Shown piece by piece: positions 16,375 to 24,574 of a DNA stretch of 32,534 nt; within the stretch, counting starts at the first letter, position 1, and every line of letters starts with the position of its first letter. Both the position numbers and the translations under genes were made by a program. The notes beneath the pieces were generated by a model, which ran no database searches, was not told the origin of the DNA, and was given only the letters and a program-made list of their open reading frames with translations. The DNA is taken from positions 1 to 32,534 of the forward strand of contig CANHJG010000056.1 in the NCBI GenBank assembly GCA_947461205.1, read 5' to 3'. The DNA is from Opitutia bacterium. Its GTDB lineage: Bacteria; Verrucomicrobiota; Verrucomicrobiia; Opitutales; Opitutaceae.

Positions 16375-17394
16375 TTACAGCGGCGAAGCCTGCGACGAAG
16401 GGCACGCGAAAAACCGCGCCACATCGACCTTCGCGTCAAATGGCCCGCCGTACGTCACGTGGTTCACCCATTGCCGCGCCAGCGCCGGCGCGTGCAAGGC
16501 GCCCTTCGATCCGAGCCCGTTGAACACGCCAAGCCGCGCCATCGCGGGGTGGCGACCCACGACCGGGTGCTTGTCCGGGAGGTTCACCCGCACTCCTGCC
16601 ATCTGGCCCGTCACCGCAAACGCTCGTCCTGGCAGGAGCGCCCGGGCGCTCGCCTCCAGCGCGTCGCGCGCCGCCGCCGTGGGGACTGCGTCGATCGCAC
16701 CCGGCTGATGGGTCGCCCCGATCCACGCGACACCCGGCGAAACCGGTAACACCCAGTGCCCCCGGTTCAAGATCACCTCTGGCGCGAGCCCGTCGACGGC
16801 CAGCGTCAGCATCTCCCCTTTCGAAAACTCCCACGGCACGAAGCCAAACGCCCCACCGCGCGCGCCCGCCACTCCCGTGCAATCGATGACTAAGTCGTGC
16901 CGCGCCAGCTCCGCCGCGACGTCCGTCACACCGGTCCGCAGCCGCCCCATCGCCCGCCAACGCTCGCGCGCCGCGGCCAGGAGCGCGGGCAGATCCACCC
17001 GCGCGGCGCCTTCGATCCAAAAACCGTCGCCCGCCTCCGTCACGGGCCCCGCAAACACCCCCAGCTCTCCCCTCGCCCGCTTGTCCGCCAGCACGCGCCG
17101 CTCGCGTTCGTCGGAAAATATTCGCCGCACCCGCATCTCGCGCCACAGCGGCACGCCCAGCGCGGCTTCGAGTTCCCGATACGCCGCCCGCGCCACCGGT
17201 AGCCGCCCATCGATTTCCCAGCTCTTCACCAGCCGCCGTCCCGTGATGGGATTGATCATCCCCGCCGCCACGCCCGACGATGCGGTCGCGTGTCCCGCGT
17301 CGGCGATGGCGAACGGAAAACCCGCCCGCTCACATTCCCACGCGAGCAGGGTTCCCGCCAGCCCTTGGCCGACGATCAGGAAGTCGGCACGCAT
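16375..17394 (-). CDS. FAD-dependent oxidoreductase, D-amino-acid oxidase (DAO) family
   Basis: A 339-aa flavoprotein. The dinucleotide-binding fold is at the extreme N-terminus: FLIVGQGLAGTLLAWECERA (GxGxxG at 9-14). GMINPITGRR (45-54) is the second conserved patch, and near the C-terminus VRVNLPDKHPVVGRHP and FNGLGSKGALHAP complete the FAD site. Family members oxidise amines or amino acids, as in glycine/D-amino acid oxidases and the C-terminal half of MnmC; the substrate is not evident and no methyltransferase domain is fused. MRADFLIVG at 17394 is chosen since the upstream part of the frame is arginine-rich and non-homologous. It starts 25 bases after the kinase-like gene and is probably the last gene of the operon. 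The end of the transcript was not identified. Confidence 0.8.
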   Translation of the reverse strand: MRADFLIVGQGLAGTLLAWECERAGFPFAIADAGHATASSGVAAGMINPITGRRLVKSWEIDGRLPVARAAYRELEAALGVPLWREMRVRRIFSDERERRVLADKRARGELGVFAGPVTEAGDGFWIEGAARVDLPALLAAARERWRAMGRLRTGVTDVAAELARHDLVIDCTGVAGARGGAFGFVPWEFSKGEMLTLAVDGLAPEVILNRGHWVLPVSPGVAWIGATHQPGAIDAVPTAAARDALEASARALLPGRAFAVTGQMAGVRVNLPDKHPVVGRHPAMARLGVFNGLGSKGALHAPALARQWVNHVTYGGPFDAKVDVARFFACPSSQASPL

Positions 17395-17419
17395 GGTGAA
17401 TCGAACGCGCGTCCCGCGC

Positions 17420-18820
17420 TCAACGCGCCGTCCGCAACGCCGGCAAACTCGCCGCGGCCGTGGCCTGGCCATGGCGCTTGTTTTTTTCGTCGGGCGTGCG
17501 CAGTTGGATTGTCTCCGCCAGCGTCGGGAACTCGGCGCGCAACACCGCCCGCGCCCGCTCCAGAATCACCTCGCCGCCTTCGCCCGACGTCACCCGACCG
17601 AGGACCAGCAGGTTTCTCACCTCGTAGAACTCCGCGTAATGCGCAATCGCGTAGCCAAAGCACACCCCGATGGACTCGTAGATCGCCCGCGCCCGCGCAT
17701 CGCCGGCCTTCATTGCATGTTGCACTTCGATCAATTGTTCCGGCAGCGGCAGCGTCGCCGGAAAGTCGAACCCTGCACGCTTGGCGAGCCGCCCCACACC
17801 TTGCTGGGAAAAATACTGCACGCCGCAGCCGATGTCTCCCGACCACTCGTCACGCGGCGCATCGGACCGGTAGTCGATGGGAGCGAAGGCGAGTTCGTTG
17901 AGCCACGGCGTGATGTTCCCCGCCGGGGTGACGTAGCCGCCCGCCTGGCTTGTGCCCATGGAGACGCCGAGAACCGCATTGTCGTTCATCGACATGGAGC
18001 CCGCGAGTGCGGTGACCTCGCCGTCGTTCACGACCTCGAACGGCACGCCGCCCCAGCGTTCTTGCAGCGTGAAAAACATCCGCCGGATGTGTTTTTCGAA
18101 CGCTTCCGCCGGCACCCCGCGAAACAGCGAAGCGGCGCGTACCTCGTTGTTCACATAGACGCCCGCCGCGCTGCCGCCGATGGCATCGACCCGCGGCAAG
18201 TGCGCCGCGGCGCGCTTGAGCGAGTCATGGACCCCTGCGATGTGATAGCTCGGGTCGTTCTGAAAATACGGGTCCCAGGCAATCTCCTCGGAGAATACCA
18301 CCTCGCCGTCGATCAGTGCCGCCGCCTTGCGGTCGCTGCCCCCGAGATCGAAGCCGATGCGACAACCGCCCAAGTTTCGGCCCATCGGCAAACTCGTCTC
18401 GACCGTCGCCGGCAGCGCGTCGAACGACGACGCCTCGACCGAAAACACGCGGCCGAAAATCTTCTGCCCCATGAAATCGTAGTCGAACGCCCGCGCGCCC
18501 GTCGGGCTGTAGACTTTCGCCAGCGCTGCCGCGATCTCGCCCGCCCCGGCCACGAGCACCTGCGGCCCGCCTTTCATCCACAGCAGAAATTTCAAGAGCC
18601 GCTCGGCATAGGTCAACGTGAGCGCCGCCGCCGGATGCCCCGCCGACAGCACGCGGCTGTCATGGCGAAACACCGCCCCATCGGTCCGCACGAGCACAAC
18701 CGTGAAGGGCCGGGAACCGGAATCGGCCGCCACCAGCGCGCGATACGCCCGGTGCCACAGCGTCGCAGGCAAAAATTCAGGATCGAGGGACGGACGGAGT
18801 TGGGGAGCGACGGAGAGCAT
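17420..18820 (-). CDS. ROK/ASKHA sugar-kinase-like protein with extra N-terminal domain
   Basis: A 466-aa protein. Residues about 153-466 form an actin-like ATPase/sugar kinase domain: phosphate-1 motif GFDLGGSDRKAA (156-167), catalytic-type VNDGEVTALAGS (264-275; Asp266 would be the base), phosphate-2 motif GVSMGTSQAGGY (285-296), and GDIGCGVQYF. The first 150 residues are an additional domain I cannot assign (LTYAERLLKFLLWMKGG and AFDYDFMGQKIFGRV stand out). The fold predicts phosphorylation of a sugar or polyol in the cytoplasm, but the motifs deviate from standard ROK kinases, so the substrate or even activity is open. ATG at 18820 is 38 bases after the glucokinase stop. Two kinase-type genes in a row suggest successive or alternative phosphorylations. 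Confidence 0.72.
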   Translation of the reverse strand: MLSVAPQLRPSLDPEFLPATLWHRAYRALVAADSGSRPFTVVLVRTDGAVFRHDSRVLSAGHPAAALTLTYAERLLKFLLWMKGGPQVLVAGAGEIAAALAKVYSPTGARAFDYDFMGQKIFGRVFSVEASSFDALPATVETSLPMGRNLGGCRIGFDLGGSDRKAAALIDGEVVFSEEIAWDPYFQNDPSYHIAGVHDSLKRAAAHLPRVDAIGGSAAGVYVNNEVRAASLFRGVPAEAFEKHIRRMFFTLQERWGGVPFEVVNDGEVTALAGSMSMNDNAVLGVSMGTSQAGGYVTPAGNITPWLNELAFAPIDYRSDAPRDEWSGDIGCGVQYFSQQGVGRLAKRAGFDFPATLPLPEQLIEVQHAMKAGDARARAIYESIGVCFGYAIAHYAEFYEVRNLLVLGRVTSGEGGEVILERARAVLRAEFPTLAETIQLRTPDEKNKRHGQATAAASLPALRTAR

Positions 18821-18858
18821 GAGGGTAATATTTTTTTCGGCGGTCGCCGGGTAGGACA

Positions 18859-19599
18859 CTATTTTTTCTCTGCCGCCCACAGCGCCGCGCCGACGATGCC
18901 GGCATTGTTGAAAAACTCCGCCGGCACCAGCTTCGCCCGCGGTTTGATGAACTTGAAAAACTTGTCGTGGTCCGCACTCACGCCGCCACCGACGATGATC
19001 AACTCGGGCCAGAGCAACGTTTCGAGCACGGCCACGTAGTCGTGCAGGCGACCGCCCCACTCTTTCCACGAAAGCTTCTTCTGCTCAAGCACGGAGGCGG
19101 CGATGAATTTCTCGGCCGACTTCCCCTGCTTGCCCCACGGAAAATGCCCCAGTTCCATCGCCGTGACCACGCCCTGATAGGCGAAACACGAGCCGACGCC
19201 CGTGCCCAGTGTGAGCAGGAGCGTCTTGCCCATGAACCCGCGGCCCGCCCCGAAGTGCATCTCGGCCACGCCCGCCGCCGCCGCATCGTTGATCATCGCG
19301 ATGGGGCAGCCCGTCGCCTGGCCAAACAGTTTCGCGCCATCGCAGCCGATAAATTTTTTGTGGAGGTTCGCCGACGTCCAGATCGTCGCGTCCTCGATGA
19401 CGCCGGGAAAACCGATACCGATCGGGCCCTTCCAGGAAAAATTTTCCGCCATCGCCTTCACCGCCCCGGCCATCTCGGCCGGATTCAGATTGTCAGGCGT
19501 ATCGATCCGAAAGCGTTCCGAGCTTAGCTTACCCGTTTTGGTGTCCACAATCGCGCCCTTGAGCGCGGATCCGCCGATGTCGATGCCGAGGGTTTTCAT
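18859..19599 (-). CDS. ppgK: Polyphosphate glucokinase (ROK family)
   Basis: A 246-aa protein of normal polyphosphate glucokinase length. Motifs are phosphate-1 GIDIGGSALKGAIVD (5-19), GIGFPGV, catalytic MINDAAAAG (102-110, Asp105), phosphate-2 LTLGTGVGS (129-137), ELGH (149-152), and the adenosine-side GGGVSADHDKF. These enzymes phosphorylate glucose to glucose 6-phosphate using inorganic polyphosphate, often also ATP. The absence of the cysteine zinc motif typical of many larger ROK kinases fits the assignment. ATG at 19599 gives the canonical MKTLGIDIGG start. It lies 77 bases after the TonB receptor gene and before the second kinase-like gene, suggesting it traps imported sugar in the cell. 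Confidence 0.85.
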   Translation of the reverse strand: MKTLGIDIGGSALKGAIVDTKTGKLSSERFRIDTPDNLNPAEMAGAVKAMAENFSWKGPIGIGFPGVIEDATIWTSANLHKKFIGCDGAKLFGQATGCPIAMINDAAAAGVAEMHFGAGRGFMGKTLLLTLGTGVGSCFAYQGVVTAMELGHFPWGKQGKSAEKFIAASVLEQKKLSWKEWGGRLHDYVAVLETLLWPELIIVGGGVSADHDKFFKFIKPRAKLVPAEFFNNAGIVGAALWAAEKK

Positions 19600-19676
19600 A
19601 GAGGCGCGCGAGGCAATCGCCCCACCCTCCCCATGGCAATCCGCGTCTGCGTCTGCTCGAACCGCCCCCGACGGGG

Positions 19677-22484
19677 TCAAAAGGCAAACGTCGAGCTCAG
19701 CACCAATTGCCGCTCCCCCGGGCGCAGCCGCTGGGTGATGATGGCCCGGCCCGCGCCGTCGTCCTCCGCGATCCAAGGCAGCAGCGTGCGATCGTCGAGG
19801 ATGTTTTGCCCGCGGAGCTGAGCCGACCAGCGAATCTTGCGTCCCATCGCACTAAATGGCCGGGTATACTCCACGAACGCATCAAGATTCGTCGAAGGCG
19901 TGCTGCGAAACGGCCGCGTAGCGTCGAGCAGTGTGCCGGCGCGCGCGAAACCGATCACGGGCGCGTTGCGCCACCGGAAGGCCCCGCCGGCCGCGAAGCC
20001 CTTCAGCCACGACTCGCGCTCGAATTGGTAACGGCCGACGACGCTCGCCTGCCACTCGTAGATCCGCACCTGCCGGATGCCAATGATGCGGCGGTCGTCG
20101 CTCTCCTCTTGTTTGATCAAACCGACGAGCTGCCCGACCGTCGTGCCGTCGGTACTGACCACGGCGCGCGAGGACTGCCCCAGCCAGGCGGCGTAATTTT
20201 GAGCGAGATAGCGGAACGTGTAGCTGCCCTGATCCTGGAGCAGGCTCACGGTGCGGCTCGCGGTGGCCAGCAACCGGAAGTTCTTCGTGATATTCGCGAC
20301 CACTTGAAACTCGAGGCCCTGGGTTTTCTGGTCCTTCACATCGCCGGCCGCGGGATCGACGCGCTTGCTGCCATCGATCGCATCCCAGATTTGGTTAATC
20401 CATGTCGTCTTCCGGCCGCGCGTGACCGCGGTGTCCTTGATGTTTTGCTGCGAGGTCTCGAAGTAGCCGAACGTGCCCATGACGCGGTCCTGGAACAGCG
20501 AGAGCTTGAGCCCCGTGTCCATCCCGCGACCGCGCACCGGGGGCAAAATTTCATTGGCGAACGTGCGCACGCCCTGGCTCACGGCCTGGTAGTTAATCGC
20601 CTGGTTCACGTAGAGGCTCACGTGACGGTGCGGGTTGAGCACGAGACCATAGAGGTAGGGCCGGCCGATGCCTTCGACGGCCGGGAGCGGCGTCCCGCCC
20701 TTCGCCCCGGAAGAAAAAAGTCCGCGCGCATCGCGGGCGTAGTTGGTCTGCGTGATCTTCGACTCGTCGCGCCGCAGACCGGCCGTGATCGCCGCGAGAT
20801 TATCGAGGAAATTGATCTGGCCCGCCAAGGAGAGCGACGCCACGCGGGTAAAGTCGTTCCGCGGCTGACGCGTCTGCTCCCAGCTCGATCGGATGCCGTT
20901 TTCATTGATCGGGGCGAAATTCGACGTGAAGTAGCCCGGTCCGTCGGGTCCGAGATAGGACCGGCGGCGCACGTTGTTGCGCGCATCGCTGAGGTCCGGC
21001 GTCGAGAGAGGGAGCGGCGTGAGATTCACCTCGGTAAACGTCTCGAGATAACCGTGCGCCGCCTCGTGGTTGTAGAGGCCGGCGAGTGAAATGCGGCCGA
21101 GGCCGCGGTTAAACACTTTCACCGCGCTGAAATCCTTTTCGTAGGACAACGTCGCGCGCAGCTGGTGGGTGTCGTTCGTCGTCTGGTCGATCTTGGGCGC
21201 CTGATCGGTGTAGGGACGGCCGACATGGGGATTCGGCTGGCCGTTGGGCAGCTGGGCGTTGGTGTCGATTTCGACGGCGAAGCCCATGCCGTTGCCGTCG
21301 AGATTCTCGCGGTCGTTGTGATCCTTGCTCGCGCCGAGCTCGAGATTCAGGCCAGGCGCAAAGCGATGCTGGACGATGAGCGAGTAGTTCTGGTCGTCGA
21401 AATCCACGCGGTCGGCGTCGCCGGCGATGTAGCGGGTGAGCGGCACCGGACGGTTCGGCGAACCCGAGCCGAAGCTGAATACGTTTTGCCGCGCCCCGCG
21501 GATGAAGGGCCGCGAGCCCCGGCTCATGCGCGACCAATCCATCGCGCCGACGCCGGGCACGTAGGCGGGATAGCCGTTGGTCGCGAGAAACTCGACGCCG
21601 GTGACGGCCGTCGTGCGCTGCGCGACGGGAACGATTGGCCGGCCCGCATCGATCCACGGGTTCACCCAGTCGAAGGTTTCATAGGGCCGCGGGATCTGCT
21701 GCCGCAGCCGCGTGACCTCGGCGTTGGCGTAAAGCACGGTGTTCGGCGTGAGCTGCGCCGTAATCGTGCCGAAAATCGAGTCGCGCTTATCCTTCGCCGG
21801 CGCGTGCTGGCTACCTCGGTCGTCGTGCAACCCATCGAGGCGCAGCGCGAGTTTGCGCGGCACGATCACAAGATTGGAATCAACCGCCGTGCGGAATCCG
21901 TCGAACGAGTCGACGCGCAGTTCGAGGGTGTGCGAGGTGCGGCGCAGGTCGGCCTTGTTCGTCGTGGCGTCGATCGCGCCGCCGGGATTGCCGATGCTGA
22001 AGAGAATCGAGTTGGGGCCGCGCGTAAACGTGAGCCGCGACATATTGTAGGCGTCGGGCTTCGTGAACGAAGTGAAGAAATTCGTGGAGATCGAGCCCGA
22101 GCGGTAGCCGCGGACGACGAAGGGCGTGCCGCTGCGCGGGCCGTTGGAATTCGCGTCGTCGGCCGTGTTCGTATAGGTCGACGTGCTCGGCACGAAGTCC
22201 AGCACATCGGCGTAGTTGAGCGCGCCGAGGTCCTTCATGAGATCACCGGTGATGATCGTCATCGCCGAGGCGACGTCTTTCACCGCCGTGCGCAAGCGCG
22301 TGCCGGAGAGCGTCTCGGTCGGCGCGTAGCCCGCGTCCTGATCTTCGCTGAGAATAAACGGAGACAGGGTGACGAGCGGTTCACCCTGAAACGGTGCTGT
22401 CGGCACGACTTGCGCCGATCCGGTCAGCGAACCAAAAACCGACCAAGCAAGGGCAACGACCGCGGCACAGCGAGCGATATTCAT
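19677..22484 (-). CDS. TonB-dependent outer-membrane receptor
   Basis: A 935-aa protein with signal peptide (about 1-24, ending GSAQ). After a short N-terminal segment the plug domain begins near residue 58 (LSGTRLRTAVKDVASAMTII, then DLMKDLGALNYADVLDFVPS). The barrel follows and ends in the aromatic outer-membrane signature LVLSSTFAF. The plug shows VRGYRSG and LTFTRGPNSILFSIGNPGGA, the usual receptor boxes. No SusD partner or sensor (FecR-type) extension is present. It imports a ligand across the outer membrane using TonB energy. The neighbours (periplasmic phosphoesterase, glucokinase) hint at a phosphorylated or sugar ligand, which is inference. It starts 30 bases after the phosphoesterase stop. 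A small hairpin (CCCC-GTC-GGGG) follows its stop. Confidence 0.93.
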   Translation of the reverse strand: MNIARCAAVVALAWSVFGSLTGSAQVVPTAPFQGEPLVTLSPFILSEDQDAGYAPTETLSGTRLRTAVKDVASAMTIITGDLMKDLGALNYADVLDFVPSTSTYTNTADDANSNGPRSGTPFVVRGYRSGSISTNFFTSFTKPDAYNMSRLTFTRGPNSILFSIGNPGGAIDATTNKADLRRTSHTLELRVDSFDGFRTAVDSNLVIVPRKLALRLDGLHDDRGSQHAPAKDKRDSIFGTITAQLTPNTVLYANAEVTRLRQQIPRPYETFDWVNPWIDAGRPIVPVAQRTTAVTGVEFLATNGYPAYVPGVGAMDWSRMSRGSRPFIRGARQNVFSFGSGSPNRPVPLTRYIAGDADRVDFDDQNYSLIVQHRFAPGLNLELGASKDHNDRENLDGNGMGFAVEIDTNAQLPNGQPNPHVGRPYTDQAPKIDQTTNDTHQLRATLSYEKDFSAVKVFNRGLGRISLAGLYNHEAAHGYLETFTEVNLTPLPLSTPDLSDARNNVRRRSYLGPDGPGYFTSNFAPINENGIRSSWEQTRQPRNDFTRVASLSLAGQINFLDNLAAITAGLRRDESKITQTNYARDARGLFSSGAKGGTPLPAVEGIGRPYLYGLVLNPHRHVSLYVNQAINYQAVSQGVRTFANEILPPVRGRGMDTGLKLSLFQDRVMGTFGYFETSQQNIKDTAVTRGRKTTWINQIWDAIDGSKRVDPAAGDVKDQKTQGLEFQVVANITKNFRLLATASRTVSLLQDQGSYTFRYLAQNYAAWLGQSSRAVVSTDGTTVGQLVGLIKQEESDDRRIIGIRQVRIYEWQASVVGRYQFERESWLKGFAAGGAFRWRNAPVIGFARAGTLLDATRPFRSTPSTNLDAFVEYTRPFSAMGRKIRWSAQLRGQNILDDRTLLPWIAEDDGAGRAIITQRLRPGERQLVLSSTFAF

Positions 22485-22514
22485 GGCGATAGAAACGAAA
22501 GGGACGACGAATCC

Positions 22515-23702
22515 TCACACCGTCCGGCCCAGGAGCCCGGTCAGATCGACGGTGCGCCAGACCTGGCGGCTGAATCCGGCATACATCTGCGCCGTGACGC
22601 GGGGACCATCCACCGTCACGACCGCGTAGCCCGGCAGGTCGGCATACTCGAAGGCTTTCACGAACGGCTTCTCCGCCTCATACACAGCGCGACGGGCCGT
22701 CTCGGTATCGGGGGAGAACTTCGGCTCCACCTTGATCTGATCTCCGGTGTAATCCGCGAGGCCGGAGAGCGGCATCTTCGCGGTGACATCGGGCCCGCTG
22801 ATCACGCTGCTCAGCGCGAACTGCGCGAAGCGTCCGCCGCCGGCCGCACGCGCCAGGGTATTGTATCGGTGAATGTGCCCGCCGAGCACGAACGCGTGCT
22901 GCCGCCCGAGCAGTTCCAAAAACTTCTCCCGCTTGGCCTTCTCCTTCTCGCTCGCAAACACGTGCCACGTCGCCCGCGCGCCGTAGGGCACGACCGGCGG
23001 ATGCACCACGACGAACAGGTGGTCGGCGGTGCGCTTCGCCGCAACCGCTTCAAACCACTCCAGGCTCGCGGCGGTCTGGTAGGCGTCGAAGAACGCGAAC
23101 TGGGCGTTGCCGCTCTCGATGCTGAAAAACGCGTTGTTCACGGAGCCGGTGCCCGGCGCGACCGCCGCCGCCTCGCGCGAGAGGAACGGATGAAAGACCT
23201 TCGCAAACGCGTCGCGCGCGCCCTCGCCCGTCACGTCGTGATTCCCCTTCGTGAAGAGGAACGGCGCCCCCAGCTTCGCGTCGCGGACGAACGCGACCGC
23301 CTCGTTGTTTTGCCGCGTGGCGAGTTCCTCGTTGCCACAGAGGCCTTCGACGAGATCGCCCGCCTGCAGGACGAAGGCCACGCGGGTCGCCGGCGTGCGG
23401 TTGAGCTCCGCCACCGTCTCGCGTAACGTCGTAAACAGCTTCGGCATCACCTCGGCCGTGATCCGGCTGTAGTTTTTGATCTGGCTGAGGTCGCTGGGAT
23501 GGGTCTTGTCGAGCCACGCGAGGTCGTGGTGCTCCAGCTTGTCGAAGTGGAGATCGCCGAGGAGGACGAAGGAGAACTTGTGCGCACTCGTCGCGGAGGA
23601 GGCGGACGCACCTGGTAAAGAAGGAGCGAGAGCTGCGCCGGTGGCCGTCGCCAGCCTGCCGAGGAAATTTCGGCGGGTGAGCCGTGAGTTCATAAGCTGC
23701 AT
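22515..23702 (-). CDS. Tat-exported metallophosphoesterase
   Basis: A 395-aa calcineurin-like phosphoesterase. The N-terminus has a twin-arginine signal (SRLTRRNFLGRLATATGAAL, residues 6-25) with an Ala-rich cleavage region. Metal-ligand motifs occur in order: GDLHFD (Asp50, His52), AGDLVEG (Asp116), GNHDVTG (Asn154, His155), VVVHPP (His234) and GGHIHRYN (His276, His278), all five family blocks intact. The enzyme hydrolyses phosphomono- or diesters, probably in the periplasm and with a preloaded two-metal centre as Tat export suggests. Starts at 23702 (MQLMNSR) or 23693 (MNSRLTRR) are both possible. A longer frame upstream exists but would bury the Tat signal. As the first gene before the TonB receptor it may process the receptor's ligand. 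Confidence 0.88.
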   Translation of the reverse strand: MQLMNSRLTRRNFLGRLATATGAALAPSLPGASASSATSAHKFSFVLLGDLHFDKLEHHDLAWLDKTHPSDLSQIKNYSRITAEVMPKLFTTLRETVAELNRTPATRVAFVLQAGDLVEGLCGNEELATRQNNEAVAFVRDAKLGAPFLFTKGNHDVTGEGARDAFAKVFHPFLSREAAAVAPGTGSVNNAFFSIESGNAQFAFFDAYQTAASLEWFEAVAAKRTADHLFVVVHPPVVPYGARATWHVFASEKEKAKREKFLELLGRQHAFVLGGHIHRYNTLARAAGGGRFAQFALSSVISGPDVTAKMPLSGLADYTGDQIKVEPKFSPDTETARRAVYEAEKPFVKAFEYADLPGYAVVTVDGPRVTAQMYAGFSRQVWRTVDLTGLLGRTV

Positions 23703-23713
23703 GATGGTGAGCG

Positions 23714-23727
23714 TTCGAATCTTCGAA
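23714..23727. promoter_or_regulatory. Tandem TTCGAA palindromes upstream of the phosphoesterase
   Basis: TTCGAA-TC-TTCGAA lies 12-25 bases upstream of the ATG at 23702, close to where a promoter or 5' leader of the probable operon would be. Two copies of a 6-bp palindrome separated by two bases could bind a dimeric regulator. There is a run of A residues on the minus strand just upstream (23757-23748). No regulator gene nearby points to it. Confidence 0.3.
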
Positions 23728-23895
23728 AGCGGACATTGGATCGTCCTTTTTTTTCGATCAGCAAGCAACATCACCGCTGCCGCGTAATCGTAACCATCCC
23801 GATGCTTCACGATGACCTTGTTCCGCGTCGTTCTCCGTTCGGGGAAATCCCCATCTCGCACCCGACCTGGACGGATAACATCCCTGCCGACTGGG

Positions 23896-24192
23896 CTAAC
23901 GAGCCGTCACGCTCAGCTCCGCCACGGCCGGCGGCGAATCGTCGAGGGCGTGTAACGCGGTGAACCGGATGAACCGTCCCGCCCCCGGTGCCGTGGGCGC
24001 CAACGTCTGCTCGCGCGGGTTCGCGCGGATGTTGGCGAATTCACCTTCGGCCGCCAGCACCCACGCCTGGCCATCGGCACGGGTGGCAAACTCATCGCGG
24101 TCCACCACCCCTCCCGTGCCGCCATCGGTCGGAGACTGATCGCTGAACGCGCCCAGCTTAACCGTCGCACCCAAGTCGATCACGACTTCCAT
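23896..24192 (-). pseudogene. Relic of a discoidin (F5/8 type C) domain, probable tail of a lost glycoside hydrolase
   Basis: The frame from 24192 down to the stop at 23896 reads EVVIDLGATVKLGAF, TDGGTGGVVDRDEFATRADG, AAEGEFANIRANPREQT, RFIRFTALHALDD and AVAELSV. This is the second half of an F5/8 type C carbohydrate-binding domain of the kind found at the C-terminus of secreted fucosidases and other glycoside hydrolases. The upstream part of the same frame is arginine-rich and shows no domain; a possible piece (HHGWGGDSN) occurs in another frame further upstream (within 24158-24541). No catalytic domain, signal peptide or start is present. It is best read as the surviving end of a deleted and frameshifted gene. 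The exact 5' limit is uncertain. Confidence 0.65.
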
Positions 24193-24544
24193 CCGCCCCG
24201 CCGTCGCCGCCCGCGCCGGCAGACACCCGAGCGCGGACCGTTCCGCGCTGCGGCCGCAGCAACGGGGCCGCCAACGCGGCCGCACCCAGGTTCGAATCGC
24301 CCCCCCAGCCGTGGTGGGGCGCACGGCCAACGCCGCCGATCCGACGCCGGTTCTCTGCCCTGCTCGGACCGGGGAGCCGACCTCCGGCACCACCCGGCAC
24401 CGCGTCGCCCCGGCCCCGGCTGACACCGCCACCCTCGCCATGGCGCCCGCCTCCGGGTGGCCACTCACTCCTTCCCACCGCCGCAGGCTCGCCGACTGGA
24501 CCTAGGGCGCACGCTACAACGGCACGATGGCCCTCGATCAATCC
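24193..24544. other. Stretch without intact gene, upstream of the discoidin relic
   Basis: Very GC-rich; open frames exist but are Arg/Gly/Pro-rich with no recognisable domain. A short piece similar to the start of a discoidin domain (HHGWGGDSN) is read on the minus strand out of frame with the relic. It is probably decayed coding sequence of the same lost gene. Confidence 0.4.
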
Positions 24545-24570
24545 TCTCGCCGCCCGCGCAGGCGGCGAGA
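24545..24570. terminator. Strong hairpin after the cytochrome c fusion gene
   Basis: A perfect 10-bp inverted repeat, TCTCGCCGCC and GGCGGCGAGA, with a 6-base loop, begins four bases after the stop codon at 24575 (minus strand). No T tract follows, so it is not a standard intrinsic terminator; it may end transcription with help or protect the mRNA 3' end. Confidence 0.5.
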
Positions 24571-24574
24571 CACC

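Noticed and set aside
21165-23426. 753-codon plus-strand frame opposite the TonB receptor and phosphoesterase genes
   Set aside because: It crosses two genes with strong motifs on the other strand; the translation is low-complexity.
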